Assembly (NCBI GenBank): GCA_020403265.1
Contig: JADBXZ010000014.1
Span: 186,001 to 250,000 of the forward strand
From: Bacteroidota bacterium
GTDB taxonomy: Bacteria > Bacteroidota > Bacteroidia > B-17B0 > Aurantibacillaceae
DNA length: 64,000 nucleotides
Direction: 5' to 3'
Below, piece after piece: positions 55,553-63,494 of this stretch; position 1 is the first letter of the stretch; every line of letters begins with the position of its first letter. The position numbers and the translations under genes are program-made. The notes under the pieces are model-generated. The model was not told where the DNA came from and ran no database searches. It saw only the letters and a list, made by a program, of their open reading frames with translations.

Positions 55553-56305
55553 ATGAAAAAAACAATTAAAACTTTTGGAATTTTAGCTTTAGCTTCTTTG
55601 CTTGTAATCAGTTGTAAAAAAGCTAAAGTTAATACACCTGTTAGCAATGAAATCAAAAATGATAAATATGATTTCAGAAAAGATGATAAACTATTAGCTT
55701 TTAAGGATATTAATATTTCTAATCATACTCAACGAAAATATGAAAATGTTGATATGGCAATGATTGAAGCAATTTACGAATTAACTCCTTCAACAAATAG
55801 GAACGCAGCATTCTCTTTGTTAAGTAACTTTGAAAAATACGCATACTGGGACAATCTTATAACTCGTAAAATTGAATCATCTAGCTTAACATCACAACAA
55901 AAGAGTTTACTTGTTGACTTCAAAAACTTAATAATTATTCCACAAATTTACACTAATTCAGATGAGGGAAATGACTTGAGAACCGGTTTGGAAAATAGCC
56001 TATCGGATATATTCATACAATTTATTGATGAAGGGATTGACACAACGTCAGTTCTTAATATTTTTTATGCTAATGGACTAAATAACTTAACATTTACCGA
56101 TCACCAAGTTGGTGGTGTTGATTGGGGCCATGACTGTGGATGCAATAGAGGATCTGTAGTAAATGGTTGGAAAAACAGGCTTTGTGTTGATGCAGCGTGT
56201 AATGTTTCTAGTTTTGGTTGTGGGTTTGTAGGAGCATTTATGTGTAATGGACGTCCAGCAATTGCAACATCAGGTGGAGGCGTTCAATTTTTAGATATGC
56301 CTTAA
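55553..56305 (+). CDS. Lipoprotein with six-cysteine C-terminal domain (fulvocin C-related bacteriocin-like)
   Basis: The 250 residues have a lipoprotein signal (LLVISC, C21), a helical middle region with RNAAFSLLSNFEKYAYWDNL and LTSQQKSLLVDFKNLI (about 83-128), and a cysteine-rich end with C195, C197, C211, C216, C223 and C231 (HDCGCN, then CVDAAC, FGCGF and CNG). This arrangement resembles Bacteroidota proteins annotated as fulvocin C-related, named after the disulfide-rich bacteriocin of Myxococcus fulvus. Whether the tail is a released toxin or a fixed domain cannot be told. The next gene encodes a thioredoxin-like protein that could form the three possible disulfides. A strong terminator follows. 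Confidence 0.65.
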   Translation: MKKTIKTFGILALASLLVISCKKAKVNTPVSNEIKNDKYDFRKDDKLLAFKDINISNHTQRKYENVDMAMIEAIYELTPSTNRNAAFSLLSNFEKYAYWDNLITRKIESSSLTSQQKSLLVDFKNLIIIPQIYTNSDEGNDLRTGLENSLSDIFIQFIDEGIDTTSVLNIFYANGLNNLTFTDHQVGGVDWGHDCGCNRGSVVNGWKNRLCVDAACNVSSFGCGFVGAFMCNGRPAIATSGGGVQFLDMP

Positions 56306-56316
56306 AAAGGCATTTT

Positions 56317-56356
56317 AAAAAATGCTAATTGCATTGAATTGCAATTAGCATTTTTT
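56317..56356 (+). terminator. Strong terminator between the cysteine-rich gene and the thioredoxin-like gene
   Basis: A 17-bp perfect stem (56317-56333 with 56340-56356, core ATGCTAATTGCA) closes a 6-base loop and ends in a T run. It starts 12 bases past the stop at 56305 and ends 11 bases before the ATG at 56367. The downstream genes are therefore expressed by read-through or from a separate start; TATTTTTG at 56356-56363 is too close to the ATG to be a normal promoter. Confidence 0.9.
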
Positions 56357-56366
56357 ATTTTTGCAT

Positions 56367-57284
56367 ATGACCAAAATAATAGAAATATTAAAATTCATAC
56401 TTTGGAGTATCTTTATTTTTATTCTACAAATTTTAGTTTGGATAATTTTCGAGAGTTTTGATTATAATGAAAAAGAACTTTATATTTTTTACCTAAGTTG
56501 TAATTTTTTTGTTTTTTACCTATTATTTTCTGTTATTTCATTAAAATTAAAAGTAAGGAAAATATATGAGATTCTTCTATTGTCATGTGCGCAACTAGCA
56601 ATGAGCACATTTATAATTTTAAGTCCAGAAACTTTAAAGATGAGGAGTTTAGATTTAATGTTTTATTCGATATTTCTATTTCTACAGCCATTACTTTTTA
56701 AATATAATAACAGTATAAAACTAATTACGAATTTAACTTTAGGTATAATCCTTTCACTAACTTCATTATTCGCGTACAAGTATATTAGTAGCTACATTTT
56801 ATCATCATTTTTTAGTGAAAAGACAAATCGTGAAATAACTTCAACTAAACAAGAATTTTACTTTATTGATAAAGATAGCGCAAATACAACATTTCCTTTT
56901 TTGAAGAAAAACAAAATTTATTTTATAGAATTTTGGAACAAAAGTTGTGGAATTTGTGTAAAAAATTTACCAGAGATTAAAAGGCTACAGTCCACTTATA
57001 AAAATGATACGGTAGTAGAAATTATAAGTTTATATTGTCCAATTAATCAAAATGAAACTAGAGATTGGTTTTACAATATTTTTTTGACAAATAATATTAA
57101 ATTACCTGATATTAAATACTCTTATACCAGTATTGGAATGAATCTAAAATACAAGATTACAACATTCCCACATTTCTTTCTAATTGACAAGGAAGGTAAT
57201 GGTATTGAAGGATCGCAAGTTTATTTCGATAAGAGTTTACCTAATAATATTTATGATAAAATTGAAGATCTTAAAAAAAAGTAG
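56367..57284 (+). CDS. Membrane-anchored thioredoxin-like disulfide protein
   Basis: An open frame exists from the TTG at 56361, but the ATG at 56367 is preferred. The 305 residues have four or five membrane segments in the first 145 (such as FILWSIFIFILQILVWIIF) and a thioredoxin-fold domain at about 160-305 with FWNKSCGICVKNLPEIKRL (active-site CGIC, 194-197) and the cis-proline loop TTFPHFFLID (P268). Two more cysteines (C45, C74) lie in the membrane part and could relay electrons. A TlpA/DsbD-like role in disulfide exchange is inferred, likely for the six-cysteine protein before it. The DUF1573 gene overlaps its last 32 bases. Confidence 0.75.
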   Translation: MTKIIEILKFILWSIFIFILQILVWIIFESFDYNEKELYIFYLSCNFFVFYLLFSVISLKLKVRKIYEILLLSCAQLAMSTFIILSPETLKMRSLDLMFYSIFLFLQPLLFKYNNSIKLITNLTLGIILSLTSLFAYKYISSYILSSFFSEKTNREITSTKQEFYFIDKDSANTTFPFLKKNKIYFIEFWNKSCGICVKNLPEIKRLQSTYKNDTVVEIISLYCPINQNETRDWFYNIFLTNNIKLPDIKYSYTSIGMNLKYKITTFPHFFLIDKEGNGIEGSQVYFDKSLPNNIYDKIEDLKKK

Positions 57285-57663
57285 CTTGATAATCTGTTTA
57301 GCAATTATCGCACTTAGATGTAATGAAAATAAAAAGATTGAAAGAAAAGTCGCAATATTACAAACAGAAGATTTAGTTTTTAATGTTGGCCATATATTAA
57401 AGGATAGTACTTATAAATTTAATTTTTATGTAAAATCAGTCGGTGATAATCCATTAATAGTTGATTCTGTAAGCAAAAACTGTGAGTGCACTAATGTGAA
57501 ATTTTCTCATAAACCAATAAATAAGGGAGATTCAGCTAAATTTGAAGTAACTTTTAAAGCAAATAAGTCAGACTCTGGAAAATTTACATCTAGCTTTGTG
57601 ATAAAGGCTAATGTTAAAAATTACTTTGTGCCAGTTTATTTTACAGGCACCTTAATAGATTAG
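57253..57663 (+). CDS. DUF1573 domain protein
   Basis: A longer frame opens at 57184, but the ATG at 57253 gives MIKLKILKKSSLIICLAIIA with a hydrophobic signal and C23 as a possible lipid site (ALRC is an imperfect lipobox). The 136 residues show the DUF1573 pattern: VFNVGHILKDSTYKFNFYVK, then SVSKNCECTNVKFS with the paired cysteines (C77, C79), and KGDSAKFEVTFKANKSDSGK. DUF1573 is an Ig-like domain of unknown function often found near redox and peptide-modification genes. The gene overlaps the thioredoxin-like gene by 32 bases, so the two are probably translated together. Confidence 0.8.
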   Translation: MIKLKILKKSSLIICLAIIALRCNENKKIERKVAILQTEDLVFNVGHILKDSTYKFNFYVKSVGDNPLIVDSVSKNCECTNVKFSHKPINKGDSAKFEVTFKANKSDSGKFTSSFVIKANVKNYFVPVYFTGTLID

Positions 57664-57681
57664 AACTAAAAGATAAATTGT

Positions 57682-60126
57682 CTAAAACTTAAAATTCCAG
57701 GTAAAACTAGGTAAAATTGGGAAAAGCGTAACTTGCCTGGCACCAACTTTTAAAGTGCCGTTTGCAAAATCACCACTTTTGGTTAAATAAATAAAATAAG
57801 GATTATAACGGTTATAGACGTTAAAAACACTTAAGGTAAAGCTATTCGAAAAATGCTTTAACCAAGGTTTGGTAATTTGAATTGAAGTTGTGTCTTTTTG
57901 CTGCAACGTATATTTTTGAATCAAGGCCTGCTTTTTTCTTTCTAACCTTTTAGATCTATTAGGCGTATAGGTAACATTTAAATCCATACGGTGGTAATCT
58001 GCAAACTTATAAGAATTTCTTAAGCCGTAATCACTGCTTAAACTACCCTCATATAAGAAGAAACCATTCGGCAAAGTGCCTCTATTTCCGGTTCCATACA
58101 CCCATACCAATCCAAAATTCCATTGATTAGTGGCATCATAATTAACAACTAATGAGGCATCATGTCTACGGTCGTATTTTGCTAAAAAAGGCAACCCGTA
58201 ATTGATGTTATCAAATTGCCGCCAAGCCCAACTTAAGGTGTATCCAATCCAGCCTGTTAATTTGCCGCTTCTCTTTTTAGCAAAAACCTCAACACCATAG
58301 GCCCAACCTCTACCAAATGTAAAACCATTATCAGGATTATCAAATACGTTATCGGATGGTTGTGCGCCTTCCTTAAATTCGATCTGGCGATCCATTGTTT
58401 TATAATAAACTTCGGCACTGGTTTCGTACAAATTATCTTTTAAATTTTTAAAAAAACCAAGTGCATATTGATTGGCGATTTGCGGTTTTATGACCTCTGT
58501 GCAAGGCATCCAAACATCCGTTGGCAAACTCACTGAAGAAAACGATGCCAAGTGTACATACTGGAAATTGCGGGTAAAGGAAGCTTTTATGGAACTACTA
58601 GGATTTAATTGAACTCGGGCCGCTAACCTAGGCTCTAAACCATTATAAGTGCTAACAATTTGGTTTGCCTTGTAGGTAACCGTATCTACAATTTTACCTG
58701 TTACATCTTTTAGGTATCGATTAAATGGTCCCACATGTGTGAAGTTACCTAATCGTAATCCTGAATTCAGTTTTAACCACTGATTAATGTCCCAATCATC
58801 GCTAACATAAACAGCTGTTTCGTGTGAAAGTAGTTTTATAACTTTACCTAAATCAAATACCGTTTCGCCTTGTTTTGCACTAACACTTGTTGGCACAAAT
58901 TGATGAAATGTGTAATGAATGCCTGTTTTAATTGTGTGCCTTGAATTTGGAAAATAATTCACATCATACTTAAACCCATAATCAGTAATGCCGGATTTTA
59001 TGGTTGCTTCAAAATCTTGCTGAAGCGCCATAAATGAAAAATTATAATTCGTAAAAATGAGTGAAAGATTAGAAAATAATTTTGAATTAAAAATATGGTT
59101 CCACCTGGCGCAGGCAGAAGCATTGCCCCATGGAATTTTTGTATTAAAACCTTCTTCGTTATCTTTAAACTCAAATCGATCTCTTCCAAAATAACCACTT
59201 AAAAACAATCTGTTTTTATCATTAACGGTATAATTAACTTTTCCGTTTAAATCATAAAAATAATAAGAGGTGCCTTTAAAATCGCTTTTCTCAATAAATG
59301 GTTTTGCCAAAACATCCACATAGGTTCTTCTGGCACTAATTAAAAAAGAAGCTTTATTTTTTATAATTGGGCCTTGAATGGTTAATCTGGAGGCTATTAA
59401 ACCTATGCCGCCATCCACTTCAAATTTTTGGTTGTTGCCATCCTTGGTTGAAATATCGAGTACCGATGACAACCTGCCTCCATATTGCGCAGGCATACCA
59501 CCTTTGATAAGGTTAACATTTTTAATTGCATCGCCATTAAATACACTAAAAAAACCCATCAAATGCGAAGCATTATAAATAGGAGCCTCATCCAATAAAA
59601 TTAAATTCTGATCAGGGCCACCACCCCTGACATAAAAACCTGTGTTACCATCACCTGCATTTTTCACGCCCGGTAACAATTGAATGGTTTTTAACACGTC
59701 AACTTCTCCCATGAATGCAGGAATTTTTTTAATTTCAGCCATATCCAACTGAACACTGCTCATTTGCGAATTTTTAATATTCTCATTTGTGCCGGTTGTA
59801 CTTACCTCTACTTCGGCCAAATTAGTTTGTAAAGAACTAAGTGAGAAATTGAGAACTTGCGTACTAGTTAACCGAAGCACATGACTTTGCAGCTTATAGG
59901 CGGAATAACTCACAACAAGCGTGTAAGTGCCCATAGGCGCTGTTAACGAGTAAAAACCATATTGGTTAGTTGTTGCGATTATTTTAGTAGGCAGTAGCTG
60001 AATGGCGGCTCCAATTAAAGTTTCGCCATTTTCCTCATCGGTTATTGTTCCACTTACACTAAAATTTTGAGCTTTACAAAACGTAATAATTAAAAGTGGA
60101 ATAAGTATTTTTCCTAAAACTTTCAA
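57682..60126 (-). CDS. TonB-dependent receptor with carboxypeptidase-regulatory domain
   Basis: The 814-residue outer-membrane receptor has a signal peptide (1-19, LIITFCKAQ), a carboxypeptidase-regulatory-like domain (about 20-105, VSGTITDEENGETLIGAAIQ), a plug domain (about 120-230, LKTIQLLPGVKNAGDGNTGF, then YVRGGGPDQNLILLDEAPIY and GGMPAQYGGRLSSVLDI), and a 22-stranded barrel ending LPSFTWNFKF. This subtype typically takes up a siderophore-like or other unknown ligand with a DUF4249 partner. It is the last gene of a minus-strand operon, 19 bases after the permease gene. Its expected DUF4249 gene lies beyond the inserted module. Confidence 0.93.
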   Translation of the reverse strand: MKVLGKILIPLLIITFCKAQNFSVSGTITDEENGETLIGAAIQLLPTKIIATTNQYGFYSLTAPMGTYTLVVSYSAYKLQSHVLRLTSTQVLNFSLSSLQTNLAEVEVSTTGTNENIKNSQMSSVQLDMAEIKKIPAFMGEVDVLKTIQLLPGVKNAGDGNTGFYVRGGGPDQNLILLDEAPIYNASHLMGFFSVFNGDAIKNVNLIKGGMPAQYGGRLSSVLDISTKDGNNQKFEVDGGIGLIASRLTIQGPIIKNKASFLISARRTYVDVLAKPFIEKSDFKGTSYYFYDLNGKVNYTVNDKNRLFLSGYFGRDRFEFKDNEEGFNTKIPWGNASACARWNHIFNSKLFSNLSLIFTNYNFSFMALQQDFEATIKSGITDYGFKYDVNYFPNSRHTIKTGIHYTFHQFVPTSVSAKQGETVFDLGKVIKLLSHETAVYVSDDWDINQWLKLNSGLRLGNFTHVGPFNRYLKDVTGKIVDTVTYKANQIVSTYNGLEPRLAARVQLNPSSSIKASFTRNFQYVHLASFSSVSLPTDVWMPCTEVIKPQIANQYALGFFKNLKDNLYETSAEVYYKTMDRQIEFKEGAQPSDNVFDNPDNGFTFGRGWAYGVEVFAKKRSGKLTGWIGYTLSWAWRQFDNINYGLPFLAKYDRRHDASLVVNYDATNQWNFGLVWVYGTGNRGTLPNGFFLYEGSLSSDYGLRNSYKFADYHRMDLNVTYTPNRSKRLERKKQALIQKYTLQQKDTTSIQITKPWLKHFSNSFTLSVFNVYNRYNPYFIYLTKSGDFANGTLKVGARQVTLFPILPSFTWNFKF

Positions 60127-60145
60127 TAATAAATCGTTTAACTAA

Positions 60146-61402
60146 TTAGTTAGAAATCGGTTTATCGTCCATAGAACGGGTATCCAAAGCATCCCTTAAA
60201 CCATTACCCACGAGCATAAAAGCTAATACAAGAATCATGATGGCAATACCCGGAATAAAAGCTAAATAAGCTTTATCCATTAAAATATAGCCATGATGTG
60301 TGCTGGTCATTTCACCCCAACTTGGCACAGGAGGTTGTGCTCCAATTCCAAGATAACTTAAACCTGCCTCTGTTAAAATAGCCGCAGCAAAATTACTGGC
60401 TGCCATTACCACCACAGGCCCCATTACATTAGGCAAAATGTGTCTTAAAATAATACGCATATTTTTAAAACCTAGCGCTCTACCGGCTTCAACAAATTCC
60501 TTTTCACGAATACTCAGAATTTGGCCACGAACAATTCTTGCCACCTCTACCCACATTGTTAATCCAACTGCAATAAATACCTGAACAATGCCCTTGCCAA
60601 GAATAAGCGTTATAGCAATTACCAGCAACAAAGTAGGCAAACTCCAAACTACATTAATTAACCACATGATGGCAGCATCCACCTTGCCTCGATAGTAGCC
60701 TGCCATAGCGCCCAATAATATACCAATCACAATTGATATTAAAACTGAAATCATGCCTACACTCAAACTAATTCTTGTTCCAATAAGCAACCTGCTTAAT
60801 AAATCACGCCCTAATTTATCTGTTCCCAGGTAATGCGTGCGGTATTTGATGTGATTTTTTTGAATCTCATTCCTAAGCTCAACAATTCCCTTGGTTTGAA
60901 CTTCATTTTTATAATCGGTAAAAGTTACTGTACCTTTTAAAGTGTCATAGGTTGGTTGTATAGCAGGATTCAAGTGATAAACCACATCTGCTAATTTATA
61001 CTTGCTAATAGTACCTTTGTTGTTTTCTGTGTTGCCGGTATATTCTTCTACAAGAATTACATCACCTTTAAAAAAGTAATTATAAACGGTATAACTATTG
61101 TAATTAAAAGTTTCACCAACAAACATTTTCTCAAAAAAACCAGTCTCTACAGGTTTTTCATTTTTGTTTACAAGTAAAACTTTTGATACAAATCCGGGTG
61201 TTTTAACGTGCAATTCGGGCTTTTGATCATTAGCATAGGGGCTAGGATCTGGGCAAATAGTATATCCTAAAACAGAAATAATAAAAGTAATAACAATGAC
61301 GATTAAACCCAACATCGATAATTTGTTACGTTTAAATCTGCGCCATGTAATTGCAGAAAGTGATTCCGATTCAAAATCTATTCTCTTCTTCTTAAAAAGC
61401 AC
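60146..61402 (-). CDS. OppC/DppC-type ABC transporter permease
   Basis: The 418-residue inner-membrane permease has OppC_N features (RFKRNKLSMLGLIVIVITFI), the motif HYLGTDKLGRDLLSRLLIGT after which the permease segments begin (about 207-410), and the ATPase-contact loop EFVEAGRALGFKNMRIILRH. Oligopeptide or nickel transport is the family role. Between the first membrane helix (about 30-50) and the LGTD motif lies a periplasmic segment of about 140 residues, much longer than in E. coli OppC. No partner permease, ATPase or binding protein gene is adjacent, so it must pair with subunits encoded elsewhere. Confidence 0.9.
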   Translation of the reverse strand: MLFKKKRIDFESESLSAITWRRFKRNKLSMLGLIVIVITFIISVLGYTICPDPSPYANDQKPELHVKTPGFVSKVLLVNKNEKPVETGFFEKMFVGETFNYNSYTVYNYFFKGDVILVEEYTGNTENNKGTISKYKLADVVYHLNPAIQPTYDTLKGTVTFTDYKNEVQTKGIVELRNEIQKNHIKYRTHYLGTDKLGRDLLSRLLIGTRISLSVGMISVLISIVIGILLGAMAGYYRGKVDAAIMWLINVVWSLPTLLLVIAITLILGKGIVQVFIAVGLTMWVEVARIVRGQILSIREKEFVEAGRALGFKNMRIILRHILPNVMGPVVVMAASNFAAAILTEAGLSYLGIGAQPPVPSWGEMTSTHHGYILMDKAYLAFIPGIAIMILVLAFMLVGNGLRDALDTRSMDDKPISN

Positions 61403-61405
61403 TTT

Positions 61406-62512
61406 TTACTTCCACTTAGGTTTAAAAATTACACTTGCAATTGCAACTACTAAAGCATAAACAGGATAAATTAATCCAATGGGCAAAATATACCAATTTA
61501 AGCCTTTGTTATTTACAAAACGCGAAGCTAAAAATAGTAATAAACTATCAATTATAAGCTTTAAGAGGATAAAAATTAAGCCAAAATAACCATTTTGTTG
61601 GACGAAAAAATACGTAACGAAGTTAAATAACCAAAAAGCGTTTACAACCATGATAGCAAAAGCAATAATTAAATTGGCTTTATTTGGATTAGAATCAAAT
61701 TTTTTAGCCCAGCGAATCCGTTGATTTAATAATTGAGAAAAACTTCGTTGAGGATAGGTGTATACAATTGCTGACGTTGATTTTACTGCACCAATTGTCT
61801 GCGGTCGCTTTTTCTTTACATCCTCCAAAAACAAAACATCGTCACCACTTTCAATCTCAAGGTGACTTTTATAACCATTGGTTTCCTGAAATAATGCTTT
61901 TGTAAAAAGTAAATTAGCTCCAGAGCATAAGAATGGTTTTTTGAGTTGAAGAGATGCCAATGAAAACATGGTAAGAATGTTACTTTCTATAGCCTGCAAC
62001 GCCCAAATTAAACCAACATTATCAGAAATCATTACAGGGCCAATAACAAAGTCTTTATGATATTTAAGATGATAGTTAACCATTGAATTTAACCAGACTT
62101 TTGATTTGGTAAAAGTATCAGCATCACGCGTAATAATTAGGTGATGTTTTGCTTTTGAAATTGCCTCTAACAATGATTTCTTTTTGCCTAGTTTAATCTG
62201 ATTTGAAATTATCTGAAAAGAAACACCTAGCTTTATTAAAATAATTTCTGCCAACTCTTTGGTTTTATCGGAACTGGCATCATTCACCAGAATAATTTCA
62301 ATTAAGTGTTTAGGATAATCCTGCTCACTGATAGAATGCAAACATTTAGCAATAGTTTTCTCTTCGTTTCTGGCACAAATAATAATTGAAACTGGCCTCA
62401 TGTCCGCTTCAAAGTCTGAAATGGTAATTGGGTATTTAAAAAAATAAATTGAAACCACAGTTAAAAAAGTGACATATAACAATATAACTATGAACCCAAG
62501 TATTAACATCAT
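61406..62512 (-). CDS. Membrane-bound family 2 glycosyltransferase
   Basis: The 368 residues have an N-terminal membrane helix, a GT-A domain (VSIIICARNEEKTIAKCLHS, then IEIILVNDASSDKTKELAE, and the metal site TRDADT), the acceptor motif ESGDDVLFLED, the processive-enzyme motif QRIRW (about 275-279), and three C-terminal membrane helices. This organisation fits cellulose- or hyaluronan-synthase-like enzymes that transfer sugars from nucleotide donors to membrane-bound acceptors. Substrate is unknown. It starts immediately after the flippase-like gene, with no gap. Confidence 0.88.
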   Translation of the reverse strand: MMLILGFIVILLYVTFLTVVSIYFFKYPITISDFEADMRPVSIIICARNEEKTIAKCLHSISEQDYPKHLIEIILVNDASSDKTKELAEIILIKLGVSFQIISNQIKLGKKKSLLEAISKAKHHLIITRDADTFTKSKVWLNSMVNYHLKYHKDFVIGPVMISDNVGLIWALQAIESNILTMFSLASLQLKKPFLCSGANLLFTKALFQETNGYKSHLEIESGDDVLFLEDVKKKRPQTIGAVKSTSAIVYTYPQRSFSQLLNQRIRWAKKFDSNPNKANLIIAFAIMVVNAFWLFNFVTYFFVQQNGYFGLIFILLKLIIDSLLLFLASRFVNNKGLNWYILPIGLIYPVYALVVAIASVIFKPKWK

Positions 62513-63472
62513 CTACTTCAGCTTAAAATCAAATTTTTGTTGAACCAAAAAAATGTAACCTAAAGCACTTGGCAAGATGATATTAATTATCCAAACTAAT
62601 AAGGCAGCCAAACTCAATTCTATCTCAGTAAAACCTGTACCTGCAAAAACAATTAGTGCAATGGTTGCACGTATGGCCGGCTCTATAAAGCTTATCATTG
62701 GAATAATGGTTGTAAACAAAAAGTACAGCATCATGCTAAAAAGCAAAGCAGTAGTAACTTCCTGATTTCTGAATATATTTAATACTAAAAAAAATTGTAA
62801 GCAAAACACAAAATACCTAACAAAAGAACCAAGAACAAGTTTCAGTAGCAATGATCTTGTTAGCTTAATATCAAATTCAATTGACTTTTCTTTTGCTAAT
62901 TTTTTGGTTAAAAGGTTAATTAATTTATTTAAAAAAATAAGTATGAAACAAAACACCAAAATAACCATAACCGATAATAGAATTGACAAATCTGCAACCC
63001 AAGAATTGGCCCCACTAAACAGATTAAGATTATTGCTTAAGGCCATACTACCAAAAAAAACAGTAACGATGAGTTGAAACAAGCCATTTACAAAATGTAA
63101 AACTGTAATTGCAGGTCTGAGTTCTGAGTTAAAATAAATTATTTTACCTAAAAATTCGGTTGCTCTACCAGGTGCTAAATTACCTACACAAACACCAGAA
63201 AAAACACTTTTAAACGCCACTCTAAATTTAATATTTTGCACCTGTTGGGTAATGGCCTGCCATTTAAAAGCTTCTACTCCCCAGTTAACAAATACTAAGC
63301 CTATCGACAATATCAGAAGCAAAAAACCATTTTTTAACTTCATGTTATGAGACAAGATACCTAAATTTTCAATAGTTAATTGAGGCTCCAATTTGAAGTA
63401 CAAGATGAGTATACAGCCAACTCCAACAAGAAATTTTAAAACTTGGAAAACTATTTTTTTTGTAACCAACAA
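62513..63472 (-). CDS. Flippase-like membrane protein (LPG synthase TM / UPF0104 family)
   Basis: The 319 residues contain about eight membrane segments and the family features GVGCILILYFKLEPQL, GVEAFKWQAITQQ and SVFSGVCVGNLAPGRATEFL (APGRxxE), with later MISFIEPAIRATIALIVFAG. The family includes the membrane half of lysyl-phosphatidylglycerol synthase and putative lipid or glycolipid flippases. Being directly upstream of the glycosyltransferase, it may move that enzyme's lipid-linked product. It is divergent from ruvC, with only 22 bases between the two start codons, so both promoters must overlap the coding regions or each other. Confidence 0.85.
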   Translation of the reverse strand: MLVTKKIVFQVLKFLVGVGCILILYFKLEPQLTIENLGILSHNMKLKNGFLLLILSIGLVFVNWGVEAFKWQAITQQVQNIKFRVAFKSVFSGVCVGNLAPGRATEFLGKIIYFNSELRPAITVLHFVNGLFQLIVTVFFGSMALSNNLNLFSGANSWVADLSILLSVMVILVFCFILIFLNKLINLLTKKLAKEKSIEFDIKLTRSLLLKLVLGSFVRYFVFCLQFFLVLNIFRNQEVTTALLFSMMLYFLFTTIIPMISFIEPAIRATIALIVFAGTGFTEIELSLAALLVWIINIILPSALGYIFLVQQKFDFKLK

Positions 63473-63494
63473 ATTGCCTTAAATTTACTTAAAT

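Noticed and set aside
55100-56305. XRE regulator plus neighbour as a toxin-antitoxin pair
   Set aside because: The genes are divergent, the partner is a 250-residue lipoprotein with a signal peptide, and no known toxin fold is visible.
57184-57252. Upstream start for the DUF1573 gene
   Set aside because: It would overlap the thioredoxin-like gene by about 100 bases and put 23 non-signal residues before a good hydrophobic signal that begins at the ATG at 57253.
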